Positions 46,601 through 57,360 of a stretch of DNA of 64,000 bases are shown here, piece after piece. The notes below the pieces were generated by a model that saw nothing but the letters and a program-made list of their open reading frames with translations, ran no database searches and had not been told where the DNA came from. Within the stretch, counting starts at the first letter, position 1. Each line of letters begins with the position of its first letter. The stretch covers positions 372,001 through 436,000 of the forward strand of contig JAQOTA010000020.1 of NCBI GenBank assembly GCA_029532415.1, given 5' to 3'. Both the position numbers and the translations under genes were made by a program. This stretch comes from Marasmius tenuissimus (taxonomy: Eukaryota; Basidiomycota; Agaricomycetes; Agaricales; Marasmiaceae).

Positions 46601-48971
46601 GGAAGTTCTTAGTATGCTTCCGAGCTTTATCCAGAGCCTTGTCTGAACAATGTCCGAAATGTCTGTGTAGAACCTTGTAGTCAACTTTATCCATCGTTGA
46701 CTTGGCCATTAAGCTACGAGCAGAGGCTTTCTGCGAGCTAACCCAATAAATGGTTTGACCAGGCATGAGCGGGTAAGATACCAATGACTGGCGTCGACCC
46801 TTTTGATAAAAAGCCAATTTGCTAGACGATCTGTGTACTTGCAGACCACCTTGCAAGAATTCTCCAAGCGAGAGAAGTCGAATTGACAGAAGCAGAACAT
46901 AATAGACAGGATAGAGTCGCGTAATGTGTTCCTCCATACAATTGTCAGATCCTTCAACAGAATGAGAGATGAACACAGTCCCTTTCCCCTTAATTTGGAT
47001 AGGGTTGTCCTTCTGTGCAGTGTTTAGCTGCAGTCCATTGTTCATGGGTTCATACTCGGCAAAATCTTCGAGATCATAAGTAAAGTGCGATGAAGCACCT
47101 GAATCAATGATCCACTCTTGCGAGTTTCCAGTCGCCTTCTTTCCCTTACAATTGGCACATGTGGCAAAGTGATCACCAATAAATTGCGCAAATTTCATAC
47201 GGGACACGATATCTGAGCTACTACGTTTAGAAGCGGCTAATAAAGCGGCGCACTGTAGGTTCGTATCAGTGTTAGAAGAAAGACTGAGATAAGGCACTTG
47301 CCTGTCATTGTCGGATTCCTCAGATCTGATGGAGACTGAATTGTACTCAACATCGTCGGAAAAACCAGCGGCATCTGCAATCTCGCTGTCAACGTCCATG
47401 GCACTTCCACTCGCAATCTCCGTACGCAAAGAATCATTTACAGCGTTCAAAGCGATACAATCCTCACGCTCAGAGTCGGAGTCCTCATAGAAAGAATCAT
47501 AGAGGTCGTAAACCTTCTCGACACTCTTAGCACGCTTTGCAGGTGGAGCAGTAGAGAAGGGACCATCAATACAATGCTTGAGGGAGGAAGTGGAAGCAGC
47601 CGCATATCCCTGTTCCATAGGTTCAAGGACGTGGGCATACTTGGGGACACCAAGACAATCGGCAAGACTGCGAGCAGCCTGAGCATTCTCAAAAACAGTA
47701 CCACCAGAGGTAGCACCAGAGAAACACTGCATGTGGAGTGGATCCCGGGATCGGTCTGCGGGATGTATGACAGATGGAGTATCAGGAACGATGGGGGGTG
47801 AGGAGATGGACAAATGAGAGAGGGACGCGATATGAGAATGACCCTTGTGAGAGGAGTCACCCTTGTTGTCCTGAGAATCACCCTTCTTCTTCCTGCCACG
47901 TCGGTTATTCTTCTTCTTCTGGTCGTTGTTGTTCTTAGACTGGTTGTTATTATTAGACGTCAACAAAGGAGGATTAGACTGTTGGTTAAACTTCGGGTCC
48001 TTATCCTTCTTCTTGACAGAAGAAATGCACGACGCGAGAGGAGCGGGTTTCCAGGATTCGTAGTGGTTAATGACAGCATCACAAGCCACTTCGAAAGTAA
48101 GTTCAGCTGGCGAGTTACCATTGGTAGCAAATTCACGAGCGTTGGCCCATGACTGTGGAATGATAGAGAGGAGGAGCATGGCTCTGACAAGAGTAGGAAG
48201 ATCGATCTGAGCTTCAGTGAGCTGGCCGAATAGAAGTTCAAGTTTGGCAATCTCGGGAACGGGGTTACCACCGGACAAACAAAACTCCATGACCGACTTG
48301 AAGTCAGCCCAAACAGACACAGAAGTCTGTTGACCATAACGAGCCTTAATCTTCTCCCAAGCGTTCCAAGCTGTATCATCATCCTCGATAATACTCTGCA
48401 CGGCAATGGTGGTGGTGGCACGTAGTGCACCCATGGCTTTGAATTCATCCTTCTTCCAACGTCGATTATCCTTTTCATACCTGATAACATCCTTCTCATA
48501 CCTCTCCAAAGCGTTAGCATACTGCTCCAGGTCCCTAGCATACTGCTGCATCTGAGCGTCAGTAGGAGAGACCGTCTCCGTACGTGTAGTCGCTTCAGTG
48601 GTAGTTGTAGCAGCAACAGTGACATTGCGAGTAGTTGCTTTTGGTTCAGTCGGTTTGGTAGGTTTCTCGGGTTCATCAGGTTCAGGATCGTCGTTGGTGT
48701 AGTGGTCATAGAACTCGTTGATCATGGCATAGGTACCAAGACCCTTGGACCATTTGCGCCAGTTGACACCGCTGAAGACTTCGACAGTGGGGATAAGGGT
48801 AGACATTACAGGAGCCATAGCGATCTGGAGTAATAAAACAACAATCAGCATAGGTTCATCATCATAGGCAATGATAAAAGAAATCACTGCACGGTCAACG
48901 GCGATAGCCATCGATCGTTGTTGAGGACACAGTCCACCATCGTCAAACATCAATGAAGATGTCGACTTCAC
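43617..48971 (-). CDS. element A Gag-Pol polyprotein
   Basis: A single 1784-codon frame. The likely native start is the Met near residue 52 (MAPVMSTLIPTVEVFSG). Domains: UBN2-like Gag (about 55-320); an Asn/Lys-rich basic tail (about 340-365) with no CCHC knuckle; aspartic protease IIDSGASSHF (Asp 623); integrase zinc domain (HRHFGH, CRGC, about 769-806); integrase core with D833, D895 and E931 in a D-35-E spacing; a Pro/Asp-rich linker (about 1075-1220); RT (about 1310-1560); RNase H (FTDSDWAADP, STEAEYMALSD). The RT motif reads YVDN (Asn 1470), where elements B and C have YVDD. That replaces a catalytic Asp, so the enzyme should be inactive. The polyprotein would normally make and integrate the element's cDNA. 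Confidence 0.96.
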   Translation of the reverse strand: MKSTSSLMFDDGGLCPQQRSMAIAVDRAVISFIIAYDDEPMLIVVLLLQIAMAPVMSTLIPTVEVFSGVNWRKWSKGLGTYAMINEFYDHYTNDDPEPDEPEKPTKPTEPKATTRNVTVAATTTTEATTRTETVSPTDAQMQQYARDLEQYANALERYEKDVIRYEKDNRRWKKDEFKAMGALRATTTIAVQSIIEDDDTAWNAWEKIKARYGQQTSVSVWADFKSVMEFCLSGGNPVPEIAKLELLFGQLTEAQIDLPTLVRAMLLLSIIPQSWANAREFATNGNSPAELTFEVACDAVINHYESWKPAPLASCISSVKKKDKDPKFNQQSNPPLLTSNNNNQSKNNNDQKKKNNRRGRKKKGDSQDNKGDSSHKGHSHIASLSHLSISSPPIVPDTPSVIHPADRSRDPLHMQCFSGATSGGTVFENAQAARSLADCLGVPKYAHVLEPMEQGYAAASTSSLKHCIDGPFSTAPPAKRAKSVEKVYDLYDSFYEDSDSEREDCIALNAVNDSLRTEIASGSAMDVDSEIADAAGFSDDVEYNSVSIRSEESDNDRQVPYLSLSSNTDTNLQCAALLAASKRSSSDIVSRMKFAQFIGDHFATCANCKGKKATGNSQEWIIDSGASSHFTYDLEDFAEYEPMNNGLQLNTAQKDNPIQIKGKGTVFISHSVEGSDNCMEEHITRLYPVYYVLLLSIRLLSLGEFLQGGLQVHRSSSKLAFYQKGRRQSLVSYPLMPGQTIYWVSSQKASARSLMAKSTMDKVDYKVLHRHFGHCSDKALDKARKHTKNFPEFDRKPKQTRLCRGCAEGKMHSRSFPDSTTRASKPFEKIHSDLKQFPTESYHKYKWYMSFVDDCTSHGWTMLMRRKSDSVKMLRDFIAMVKVQFGVDIKEWMSDGGGEYKSDAFDDVLKEHGIKILTSIPYTPEQNGRAERFNRTIVEKAQALRFDACLPPSWWEFCVLHAVALHNRTPCQRLRWLTPHEKLHGSAPDVSDLRVFGCAAYAFIPEKRQVNKLSLRSELMTFIGFQEGMKGYVFMKMSNNSIFKSATALFDENLFPKCSDKKPRGFTPMGEIPEIPPVLGENPNFSSDSDDDSSDDDLYPPENLPKRSESPHDDDGDGPVPQGERQHPDPDPPFQPPRPPTPVGGQEQTPPPRRSGRKQMGTKQPDNVFGEQRDPNNPSRIVRDMEKNSTWRDATGDREPMDPPTTRRRGRPRKVPGTNRASLSTMCNSRGSQPDSLVQQLSQEGGVGFVIYLLNQAVPVHDDLTDMSNIREWTLHDILKLPAEQQREWKAACCDELEALHKRKVFELVDLPKGRKAVKNRWVFDIKSDGQKKARLLAKGFSQVEGVDFDEIFSPVVRFETVRMMLALAALKNWHIQALDVKNAFLYGELKEEIYMDQPEGFKVKGQEGKVYRLRHALYGLKQAALEWWRALSSSMEVMGFKHLTSDAGLFICKDRETGDECIALIYVDNALFLGPNKAFVEKKKAEFMAHWECRDPGEVKEFLRMCIRRKGRKILLDQTDYLKKVLKRFGMQNAKAADTPLPAGYIPQPNEGPVDPERRARYQSVIGSLLYIMLGTRPDIAYAVTKLSQFSANPSEDHLKKALYICHYLAGTPDYALVYDGASDGGLLAFTDSDWAADPIKRRSITGYFFKLAGGIFCWQSRAQKTVALSSTEAEYMALSDCSRQAVWIRQLLSELGIDMTPVPICGDNQGSIFIASNPVQERRTKHIDIRYHYIRECVSDRKVDLFFIDGAYNPADMFTKNLGHVKFSAFREHLGLEFYLSE

Positions 48972-49132
48972 AGGTCCAGAACCGGTGTTAACGGTCTGCC
49001 CATCATGACAGCGATTAAGCAGTCACAATGGTTATCGAGTGCAACGACCACAACAGTGCATCATCATAGGCAGCACACAATAAAGCGCACATCTTAGAGA
49101 GCTGCCATCGCAGGGCACATTGATAGGGCACC

Positions 49133-49145
49133 GGGGCCCATAACC
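49133..49145 (-). other. primer-binding site of element A
   Basis: In sense ggttatgggcccc, adjoining the 5' LTR. It has one A-to-G change from element C's site, still pairable as G:U with the tRNA-iMet anticodon arm. Confidence 0.72.
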
Positions 49146-49403
49146 TGTTGAGGCAGAGGTCCTGCCCACGCAGTGGCAGCATGGGACAGACTAGCTCACC
49201 TGGAGATAGGCTTAGAGGCAGCAACAAGAGTAGTAAAAGTACTGGGATTGCATGTAGATACAGAGCTACTTATATACTATACAGAGGTGGCTGTATCTTC
49301 TATAACAGGAGTGACTAGGAATAGCATAGATCATAGTAAAATGATTGAAGCATATATGCGGCCTGATACAATGGTCCATACATCCGGTAGTCCGGATTCA
49401 ACA
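49146..49403 (-). repeat. 5' LTR of element A
   Basis: 258 bp with TGTTGA..TCAACA ends, followed on the host side by gtttt. It contains a TATA-like tatataag. Confidence 0.95.
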
Positions 49404-49408
49404 GTTTT

Positions 49409-50310
49409 TGTCTTCTGAAACCGTACGTTGCACATTCCTCTAGACTGGTTCTACTCTCCTCTGACCCTTCCGCTACATACAGTGCACGCGTAGCCTCATT
49501 GCTGGATGGGCGCCCTTCATGTCATCTTCCTTCATTGGCCTTCCTGTGCTTTCCTCGGCACATAATCTTCGACTCATTTTCTTGCTTCATGCTTGCTGCA
49601 AATGGAGCCGGTATCATGGCCTTTACGCCCTCCAGTGGACGTACCAACTCCCTCTCCACCTTCCTTTCTCCCACATCCATTCTTGAGCCCCAAACCAGAG
49701 CTGACTTGGTTTTGCTCCTGTAGTAGTTCCATGACCTCCAGGCAATGGACGTCCCTTGTCCGACGAAGTCTACCGAAACCTCCTCAGGCGGCTACGGATA
49801 CTTAGCCAGATTGGTCGAGAAATTGGCATCTCGTGAACATCGACCTCGACAAGGCTAGTAACCACACCAATGTCATCGAGGATCAACCAAAATGATTCTG
49901 CCTCCATCCCTGCTCTCAAATAGAGTATATTTGCTGTGTGTTCAAGGGTGCATGTCGCGTCTACCCGTCACGCTCACAATACCTCTTCAAGTTGGGTTTC
50001 CGTATGTCTCCCCTTCATCATGACGATGAACCTTTCATTAACTGGTTTCTCCATACAGGATCCCACCGTTTAGGATAAGGGGAGCCCTCAACTTGATTAC
50101 CCTTTCCGTGCACCCGGCACAGATGTCAACAATCCTGCTCACCCGTATGCCCGACTTTCGAAGAAGACCAAAGTTGAAGAGGCTGTGATCATCTCTCACC
50201 TTCAGAAAGCAGAGCTGAAATGGGCCTGGGGATGCCTTTTTGCGATCTTGGTCGTCACAGTCTTTGGTGTTGCTGCTGGCGTCACCGTTCGGGCCGTTCT
50301 GAGATTGTGA
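49409..50310 (+). pseudogene. degenerate locus copy 2, right part with a tail-anchor exon
   Basis: 49409-50030 repeats the modules of copies 1 and 3. From an acceptor at 50058 a frame runs to a TGA at 50308-50310: after a TAG at 50071 it reads NNPAHPYARLSKKTKVEEAV, then a single hydrophobic helix (CLFAILVVTVFGVAAGVTV) and five more residues. This looks like the C-terminal exon of a tail-anchored membrane protein. No equivalent exon is seen in copies 1 and 3. Confidence 0.45.
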
Positions 50311-51019
50311 AGGCGTCGTTTTCATACTGCTACCCAGCTAGCCTTCTTCACCACTACCTTAACATCGCTGATGTGGTGCTTCTGATACCCTTACGCTTTC
50401 GGTACCACTGGCAACTCTTTCCATACCTGCCTCAGGCCAGTCTGTGCCTTTCATTCAAATTTGGTTCCCCACTCATGGTCATGGCACTCCCACAATGTCT
50501 CTTACATTAGATATGGCTATCAATGGTTCATCATGATTGCTATATGGATGGAACACTCAACTTTACTTCTTGACAAACTACTTTCGGCAAGATTGAGTTT
50601 GAGAAACCTTTTGTCTACGGAGTCGCAGATATAAGTACCTCTGAAGCACGTCTGGCATTGAGTACGAGTTCCGAGAGGACTTCGATCCATTTTCAAGGAA
50701 ATATGTCGAAATTTTGAATTGAAGTAAAGCAGCTCGTTGGCGTGACAGGTGATTCTAGTCAAATCAAAGGCTGGACGAGGCAGAGACGCATCTGAATCAG
50801 TGCCAGTGACTGTCGGCCACCATCATCTACAATGGGCGCTTGTTGAGCTGGTCCCTCTCTCCCACCATGATGATGCCCATGCTCAACAACAGCGAACATA
50901 CCAAACCTCTTTTTAAAGATTTGAAATCCTGAATTACTTGACGCCTGCTCGTCTGAGTAGAATGGCGACCTGCAAACGAACAACATCATGGGGTCCCAGA
51001 TTGTCCAAAACCTTCTGGC

Positions 51020-52310
51020 CTCTAACCAACTCGACTCCTCTGCCTGTGGCAGACCGCTGGCTTGAAAATACTCGCTCGGGGATACAAAAGCCAAGGAAAC
51101 TCGCGCCATAAAGATCAAAGTCAAAGGATGCTGCGAACTGGAATGAACAAAGAGAGCAGGATAGAGATTCGAGGGCGTATTGGATGAGGGATAGGGCAGT
51201 TGGGAAAATGTGTGGAAGCCCAAGTGAATGTCTAATCGTCTTTCAACGAGCTGACAATCATAGCCAGGAAGATCAGGCCGACAGTATTGAGGGAAACAGG
51301 ACAACAAAACCACTCAACCTAGGTCTTGAATGACAATATCAAAATGCCACCGCTCGCAGAGTTGTCTATCTGCAGGATTCTCATGGCCAATCTCAAGGAG
51401 TACCCGCCGCATTTTTCCCTCTGTTTCCATTGCCATCTAACTCTCCCAATATGTAGAAAGCACGCTTCGTCTTTTGGGACTTTCCGGACGCCGACCATAG
51501 CTTTGAATACTGAATATAATGGTTCATGGATAGTGGTGTGACTGGAAGGCAGTGAAGCTGTTGAGGCGTCGGCTTTGGGACGTTCATGGTCAGGATGCTG
51601 CTGACAAGGGAAGCTGTTGGGTGAGTACCTTTCATTTCTACCATCTTATTTTCACCGGTCTTCCTGTGTCTCTCTTCTTGCATGAACATCACCTCCAACA
51701 GCGACCAGTACTGTGGCTTGTCCTTTTACTCTGGATTGACTCACAATTTTTGACCCTTGAGCCTGAGCTGACTTTGTTCTGATTCCAGGCTCCGGTGGCT
51801 CCATGTTGGTCAGGCAAAGGATGTCCCTTGTCCAAAGAGGTCGACTGAAATCTTTTCTCATGTTCTTTCCACACCGAAATATGCTGGTCACGAATATTGA
51901 GCCGGCATGCGAATGTTTTCAAACTTGAATACATCATCCAGAGCCGTTCGGTCTCCTCGCGTTTGTTGCTGGATGAAAGCCTCAATCGCTCACTTGCACA
52001 ACACTCGACACACCGTACTCCCATAACAGGCCGAATGAACCGCTCACAACCGTTGAGGACGATGACAAGGCTGGTGACTGACATCAAAGTGAACTCGACT
52101 CAGACGTGTTGACCTCAATCTCTATTCATGAGCAGAATAAATTTGCTGCATCCCCAAAGGGTGCGTTCCACCTGCACCCTCCCTTTTTTTCCCTCTCTCC
52201 TTTGTGCTCATTACTCATATTTCATCGGTCAGAAAGCACTAGTGGTTAGCCTGAACCACCAGCGTTCTACCCCCACCATTCCCAATGGACTTCCAGCACG
52301 GTGTGATTGA
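51020..52310 (+). pseudogene. degenerate locus copy 3
   Basis: Same module order as copy 1: tctaaccaact start, a caggccgaca block, a central module with tccttttact and gtcccttgtcc, attgagccgg, and gccccaaagggtgcg-type words near 52150. Open frames are short and broken. Copies 1 to 2 are about 2.5 kb apart and copies 2 to 3 about 2.0 kb apart once element A is removed. Confidence 0.5.
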
Positions 52311-53183
52311 GGAGGCGATGCTGGAGGCGAAATGACAGTCAGAGTGATGTGTGAAGGATGGCGAAGGCAACGAAAGGGGGTTTATTTGATGACAGCAGTG
52401 AGGCCGATGAGGTGAGTCCTCGTTCTTATTTAGGCCTGGCGTTGCTGCTCTATATGTGTGGGCATCCTCTTGGCTTTATTTTTGACTCGAACCGAACCCA
52501 CGAGACTCCCTCCTTTTGTTTATCCTCCCTGTCCAGGGCCTGAACTATGACTGACTTTATGATTTTAGAGTGTTGTCTATGCACTCCATCAGCTCTGACA
52601 GCGCTTGCCATCAAGAAATCCACCTATACCCCATTCTCACTATGGTCAACAAAAACGAGCCATCAACCACCGCTGAAACTTGTTGATTTGGAGAAAGCCG
52701 GACCGTATCACGCCTGATGAGGCTAATTTCTGGGCGTTGGCTGTCGATATATCAGTACTGTCGGTGGATGCCACGGAGATTGATCGTTGGGTTTCTAGGC
52801 TTAGAATTTGCACTGCAATACTGGCTTTGGTGTAGATTATCTGGTTGATTGATTTTATCATACACCATTTGTATCTTGTATCTTGGGGACGTTCTATCTC
52901 AACCCCGAGCCTCACACAGCTGTATGTCGTCACCTTGCTCCCTTTTCGCTCACTCCTGCGTATACATCCTCTCATATCGTGTAAATTGTTACTTTTACAA
53001 TACCCAATTGGACAATGTATGTTCTCGCAATCGTGCTACGCAAAACTTGAATATCTTAGAGGATTTTACCATGGCCATCGTTTGAATGGCTCGCGAGGAG
53101 AACGGTCCAAAAAAGGTCTTTGTTTCAAGTCTTTGTCATGAATCACATTATCGCTGGCATTAAGAACACATTGTATGGTAATA
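52311..53183. other. no supportable gene
   Basis: Only short frames. The stretch next to 53184 would be the 3' flank of the GMP synthase fragment. Confidence 0.4.
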
Positions 53184-53600
53184 TTACAACCATTCGACAG
53201 TCTACAGAGGAACCCATTAGTCAAAGAAGCAAGGGGTGTGAGAGTCAGACATACTGCTGGTGGTTTTGAAGATATATCATAGGTAACACGATTGATTCCA
53301 GCGACTTCATTCGTTATCCTTGAGGAGATGCGGCGCAACACCTCCGGGGGGAAAACATACCTTTGAAACATTTATCAGTCCAGAAGGAAGAAAAAAAAAC
53401 ATAATAAAGGATGACGGCTGGTGCAGGGCAGGACGTATCAGTTGGCGGTCATGAGGTCTTCCGACTGGACTGCACGCAGCGCGATGACCTAGACGGAAAC
53501 AAAAAGTCAACACAAGACACATACTCAAGAGTGCGCATCCCATGGGCCTTTCTTCATACCAGTACTCCGACTGATCCTTGCCCTTTAGATAACAATTCTC
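53184..53600 (-). pseudogene. 3' fragment of a GMP synthase gene
   Basis: Minus-strand exons, in order: QGSVGVL..GMRTLEY (about 53580-53520), a short intron, VIALRAVQSEDLMTA (about 53485-53440), a gap, then [19 protein letters not shown] (to about 53254), a GTATGT..GTAG intron, and ATVEWL with stop TAA at 53184-53186. This is the conserved C-terminal dimerisation end of GMP synthase, which makes GMP from XMP with glutamine. After MTA, where the family has D-W-Y, the sequence reads N-stop-Y; TGG to TGA and GAC to AAC are both G-to-A changes. Nothing upstream of about 53600 matches the ATPase or amidotransferase domains, so this is a truncated, dead copy. Confidence 0.75.
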
Positions 53601-55003
53601 ACCAACATCACTGGCCCTGGTAACCTGCCTCATGTGCCCTTTCCCAGCATCTTGGTGAGAAATATGCATAATAACGCCTGGAATTCGCAGCTCCTATTTA
53701 ATCCTCTTGTTTCACGCGGCGTGTCATCTTAGCCTGAACGCGAAATTTTGGTACTATAGATGGGGGAGAGAACTATCAGGAATGACTGACTCGAGATGGT
53801 CCAGGGGCTTGTGCCTTGTCTGACACTGATGCACGGTGATGATACTCAACTCATAGGATGATAACCGTCCTGATACTCTTTACGTCCTGGTTCTCTTGAT
53901 TGACTGGAGCCACAGCAGCAGTCATGATGATCAATCGAGTGCGGGCAAAAGGGACGTTTGCTCATTATGCCCACTTTCCTTTGTTACATTAACTGACCCA
54001 AGGTACAGGTCTAACGCTCTGAGGGATTGCCGGCCTATGAAGGAGAGTTCTACATCTGGTTCAAATCTCGATTTGATTATGCTGCCATTGCCTTATAGGT
54101 GAATTTGTCCCGCACACTTCATTTGCTCCATCTCGGCTCATACTTTTTCAGTGTTTAACACTGAGGTTAGTAGAGACAGGAAGGCTGTATGTGTTGGCTT
54201 TTTACGGTACCTTTCCTGCGTGTGACAACATTCTCGACAGGTCTAAGAGAGTCCAGAAGAGGTGCGCTTCCAATGATATCCTCCCCTTTCTCACTGCGTG
54301 AATCAAAGACTATCGGCGCCGAGAGTGTCGCACGAATAACAACATTCGGGCAATATCCTTCAGATATCCCCCTCCATGTTCCACGATCATGGAATCCCTC
54401 CAGCATCCTCATATTCCCTCAACATTCCGCAAATATTGTGCTGCACCTCAGGTCATCAGCTAAAGAACGGCAAGTCGAAATCGACACGTCACTGCTACGA
54501 CTCAACTTGAGACCATCACCAGATCTGTTGATTCACTCGAGTTATGATAGCGGCAGCAACTACGTTTTCAAGCGAAGTTACGATTGGAGACAGCACCAGG
54601 TAGGAAAGGGACATGGGTGTGAAGCAACAACAATGGGAGGGGAAATAGCGTAACCGTACTAATTTACTCTGAGGAAGAGGACTGCCAAATTGCGAACGAC
54701 CTGGAAGCGACCAGATTTTCCATTGTGATTTGGTCGACTCGACTATTACAGACAACTGTGAAGACAACCCTAAATAGTAGATAACGCATCTATGAGTAGT
54801 ATTGCTCAGAACCCCGTGCTACTGTGTGGGAATCGGGGGCCACAATAAAGCAAAAGCATGATTTGAACAGATCTGTAGGTCAGGTTCCCTCGTTATGGGC
54901 AGGCAGGCAACCACATATCATTTGCAGCATCCCGTCAATCGCCAACTTGGAATGATATCAACGTTGGTATGTCGCCAATATACAGAGATGAAGATTGCTG
55001 CGT
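53601..55003. other. unassigned; possible minus-strand exon at 54167-54412
   Basis: The minus-strand frame 54412-54167 (81 codons, RGTWRGISEGYCPNVVI, then LLDSLRPVENVV) has protein-like composition, but I do not recognise it. No other feature is seen. Confidence 0.3.
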
Positions 55004-56492
55004 TCATTGCTCTAACACATTCCTTGGGCAGGGAAATATCTGGCGCGGTGAGGTCAAAGAGCAGGATCGGATAGTTTTGCCTCGTAGCAATGAGTTGAAT
55101 ATCGTCGAAGGAATCGTAACGTGCGACGACGCCTGGCGCTGGAGCTCTATGGAGTAAGAATCGATGATTTCAGTGACTTGACCTGCATTGGTAGGCAAAG
55201 TACTGGTTATAACACTTTCCAGGAAATGAAGGTCTTGCTTTGCTCCATTCCGATGCACATCTAAGAGCTCGTCAGTACTATGGTCTCTTTGGAAAACTTT
55301 TGAATCGCACTTAAGGAGGAGCACTGAATATGGTGGCCTGAAGCCCAATCAAGCTCCTGGCAGGCTTGCGAGCAGTAGTGCGTTCTACAAGCCGAGCAGC
55401 GTTTGAACTTGAAGATGTTGGTGCTGGTACACTATCATGAAGAGGATCAATCATAGTTAACAACACGAGGAAGATGGCCCTACCACTGCGACACTGCACC
55501 TGTACAGCGCTCCTCTTTCCTTGAGATTCTGTCGGAAAGCGTAAAGATAGGCTGCCTTTTGGAGACAATTCTTCCAACAGTCCCAGAGGAGCGATGCTGG
55601 GGACATATCGGAGTTGTGATTCTGTTCTCCTTTTCTCACAACATGGGAGAACTCGTGAAGGACCTTTGGATAGACCATAAAACTGGATATGATATTCAGT
55701 AGAGTGCACATGGTCTTCTGAGGTTCCTCCGAAAGAATGTTGAGGCAGTGGGGTCTTCTAAGAAAGGTAGAAAGGAGACCACTGGCTAAGGCTTGAGATA
55801 CTGGGCCAGGTCCGTCCAAGGCAAGTGTGAGGATGAACATAACGGATAAAGATGCCGGTTCAATAATACCACTGTTGAGACGAGGGCATGTACTGTCATC
55901 ATGTTTCATTCGCAGGAGCTTAGTCAAGAGACAGGAAAGAACTGGGGTAGCTGCAGCTATGCCTTGAAAAAGTTCGGGAATCTTTGTGAGTGAAACCCTG
56001 GACTTTAGAGCAATGTCTGCGAAGAGATATACAAAAGCGGCGAACCCGGCAAGCTTGTGGACATCCATAGAGGTGAGGCGTGATGTTGCAGAGGTGACAT
56101 GCCGAATGAAGGAAGATGCGTTGCCTGGACTGAAAGCACGGAGAGCATGATTGTCAACCATGTCCACATTTGAGTTGGGTTCACGTTTGAGGTTCATGAA
56201 GAGAACGGACCACGTGTTGGTCAATGGACCCTCGCGCACCACTTGGAGCCAGGCCCTGGCGAGTAACTGTTGAAGTTGGGGGGTAAGAGCATACAAATCA
56301 CTGGCTGAATGAACCAAAGTAAATGGGATCGAGGCGTAGATCATTGTGTTCATGCACCCCGGAATCAAGCGCAAGGTGTCAGCCCAAAAAGTTTGGATGC
56401 TAATGGGGGAGGAGATTGCGTCGTCTACAATGAGGCTCGCGATCAACAGCGCCTTGATCCATGGTTCAAGTCGAGACCTCCAAAGGGGTGGG

Positions 56493-57360
56493 TGTCATGA
56501 GTTGAAAATCGACCATACCCTGACGCATGAACTTCCGAGTTATCAATGGGCCGGGTGGATCCGGCTGACGCCCGTGGTAATTTCAGGCGCTGGGCTTCAA
56601 AACCAATGAATACCGCAGCTCTGCACTTATTCAATGATTTATTCTCAAGTCCCATTACCTGTTCTCTCACAATATCCACCAAAGCACAGCTTGCTCCTGC
56701 TGCAGTATTTAATTCTTTATCTAAGGGCTTCAAGACCCAATAGTCCTAAACAGTATGTTCTCTTGTGTCATTCTGCTGCGGAAAAGCTGTTCAAATTTCC
56801 TTTCTGAGAAATCTATTATCCATGTCCGGACCGTAGGTACGAGATCTCCGTGTAATAGATAGTGTGAATGTATAAAAGGACTGAGGATTTCGCCCGAAAT
56901 CCTCAGTCTAGATATTTTGTGCCCCTCCCGTGTTGTCTTTTGTCCCTGCTCTCTTTCCCTATATTTTCCCAAGTTCTGGACAGCCTTAGCTGTCCCTCTT
57001 TATCTCTCCCTTCCCTATAGCTGTTCCCTTGCACTTTTTGTGCACAATTCTTTGTTCCCTTCAATCCTGTTATTCTTCGAGTCCCTCGTTGTTCTCGTAG
57101 ATAGCATTGACTCCTCATATAATAATAAAGAGTCCCAATTCTATTTCAAACACTTGTGTGGTTCTGAGACTAAGTCTGAGATTCCCACCTTGAGTTTTGA
57201 CGTTACAATAGCATGTATTAAAAATTCCAGATACTTAACACAGCAGTCATTTTGCTCCCTCAATCTCCACATCCCGTGTTGTGTTGCGCGTTAGCAGTCG
57301 CTGTTTAAGTCTTAAAACCTCGGTCCCCGAGTGCATCGGTTTGGTTGCAGCTTTGTCACA
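56493..57360 (+). mobile_element. solo LTR E2
   Basis: 868 bp, TGTCATGAG to TTTGTCACA, with a perfect 5-bp duplication gtggg (56488-56492 and 57361-57365). Sense is taken as plus from TATAAAAGG at 56871 and an AATAAA near 57123. Same family as E1 (29068-29989). Confidence 0.92.
56871..56906 (+). promoter_or_regulatory. TATA box and adjacent hairpin in LTR E2
   Basis: tataaaagga (56871-56880) is directly followed by a 26-nt perfect hairpin, ctgaggatttcg-cc-cgaaatcctcag (56881-56906). The same pair is conserved in E1, reading on the minus strand. Confidence 0.65.

Larger units (their letters stand above)
43318..49403 (-). mobile_element. copia element A, full length and nearly intact
   Basis: A 6086-bp element with 258-bp LTRs (43318-43575 and 49146-49403) that differ at only two positions, and a perfect 5-bp duplication gtttt (43313-43317 and 49404-49408). 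PBS, one uninterrupted gag-pol frame and a purine tract are in place. The near-identity of its LTRs marks it as the youngest full insertion here. It lies between the modules of degenerate locus copy 2. Confidence 0.96.

Noticed and set aside
47960..48709. Long 249-codon minus-strand frame rich in Leu/Arg
   Set aside because: Shadow of the gag region of element A in another frame of the same strand; low-complexity composition.
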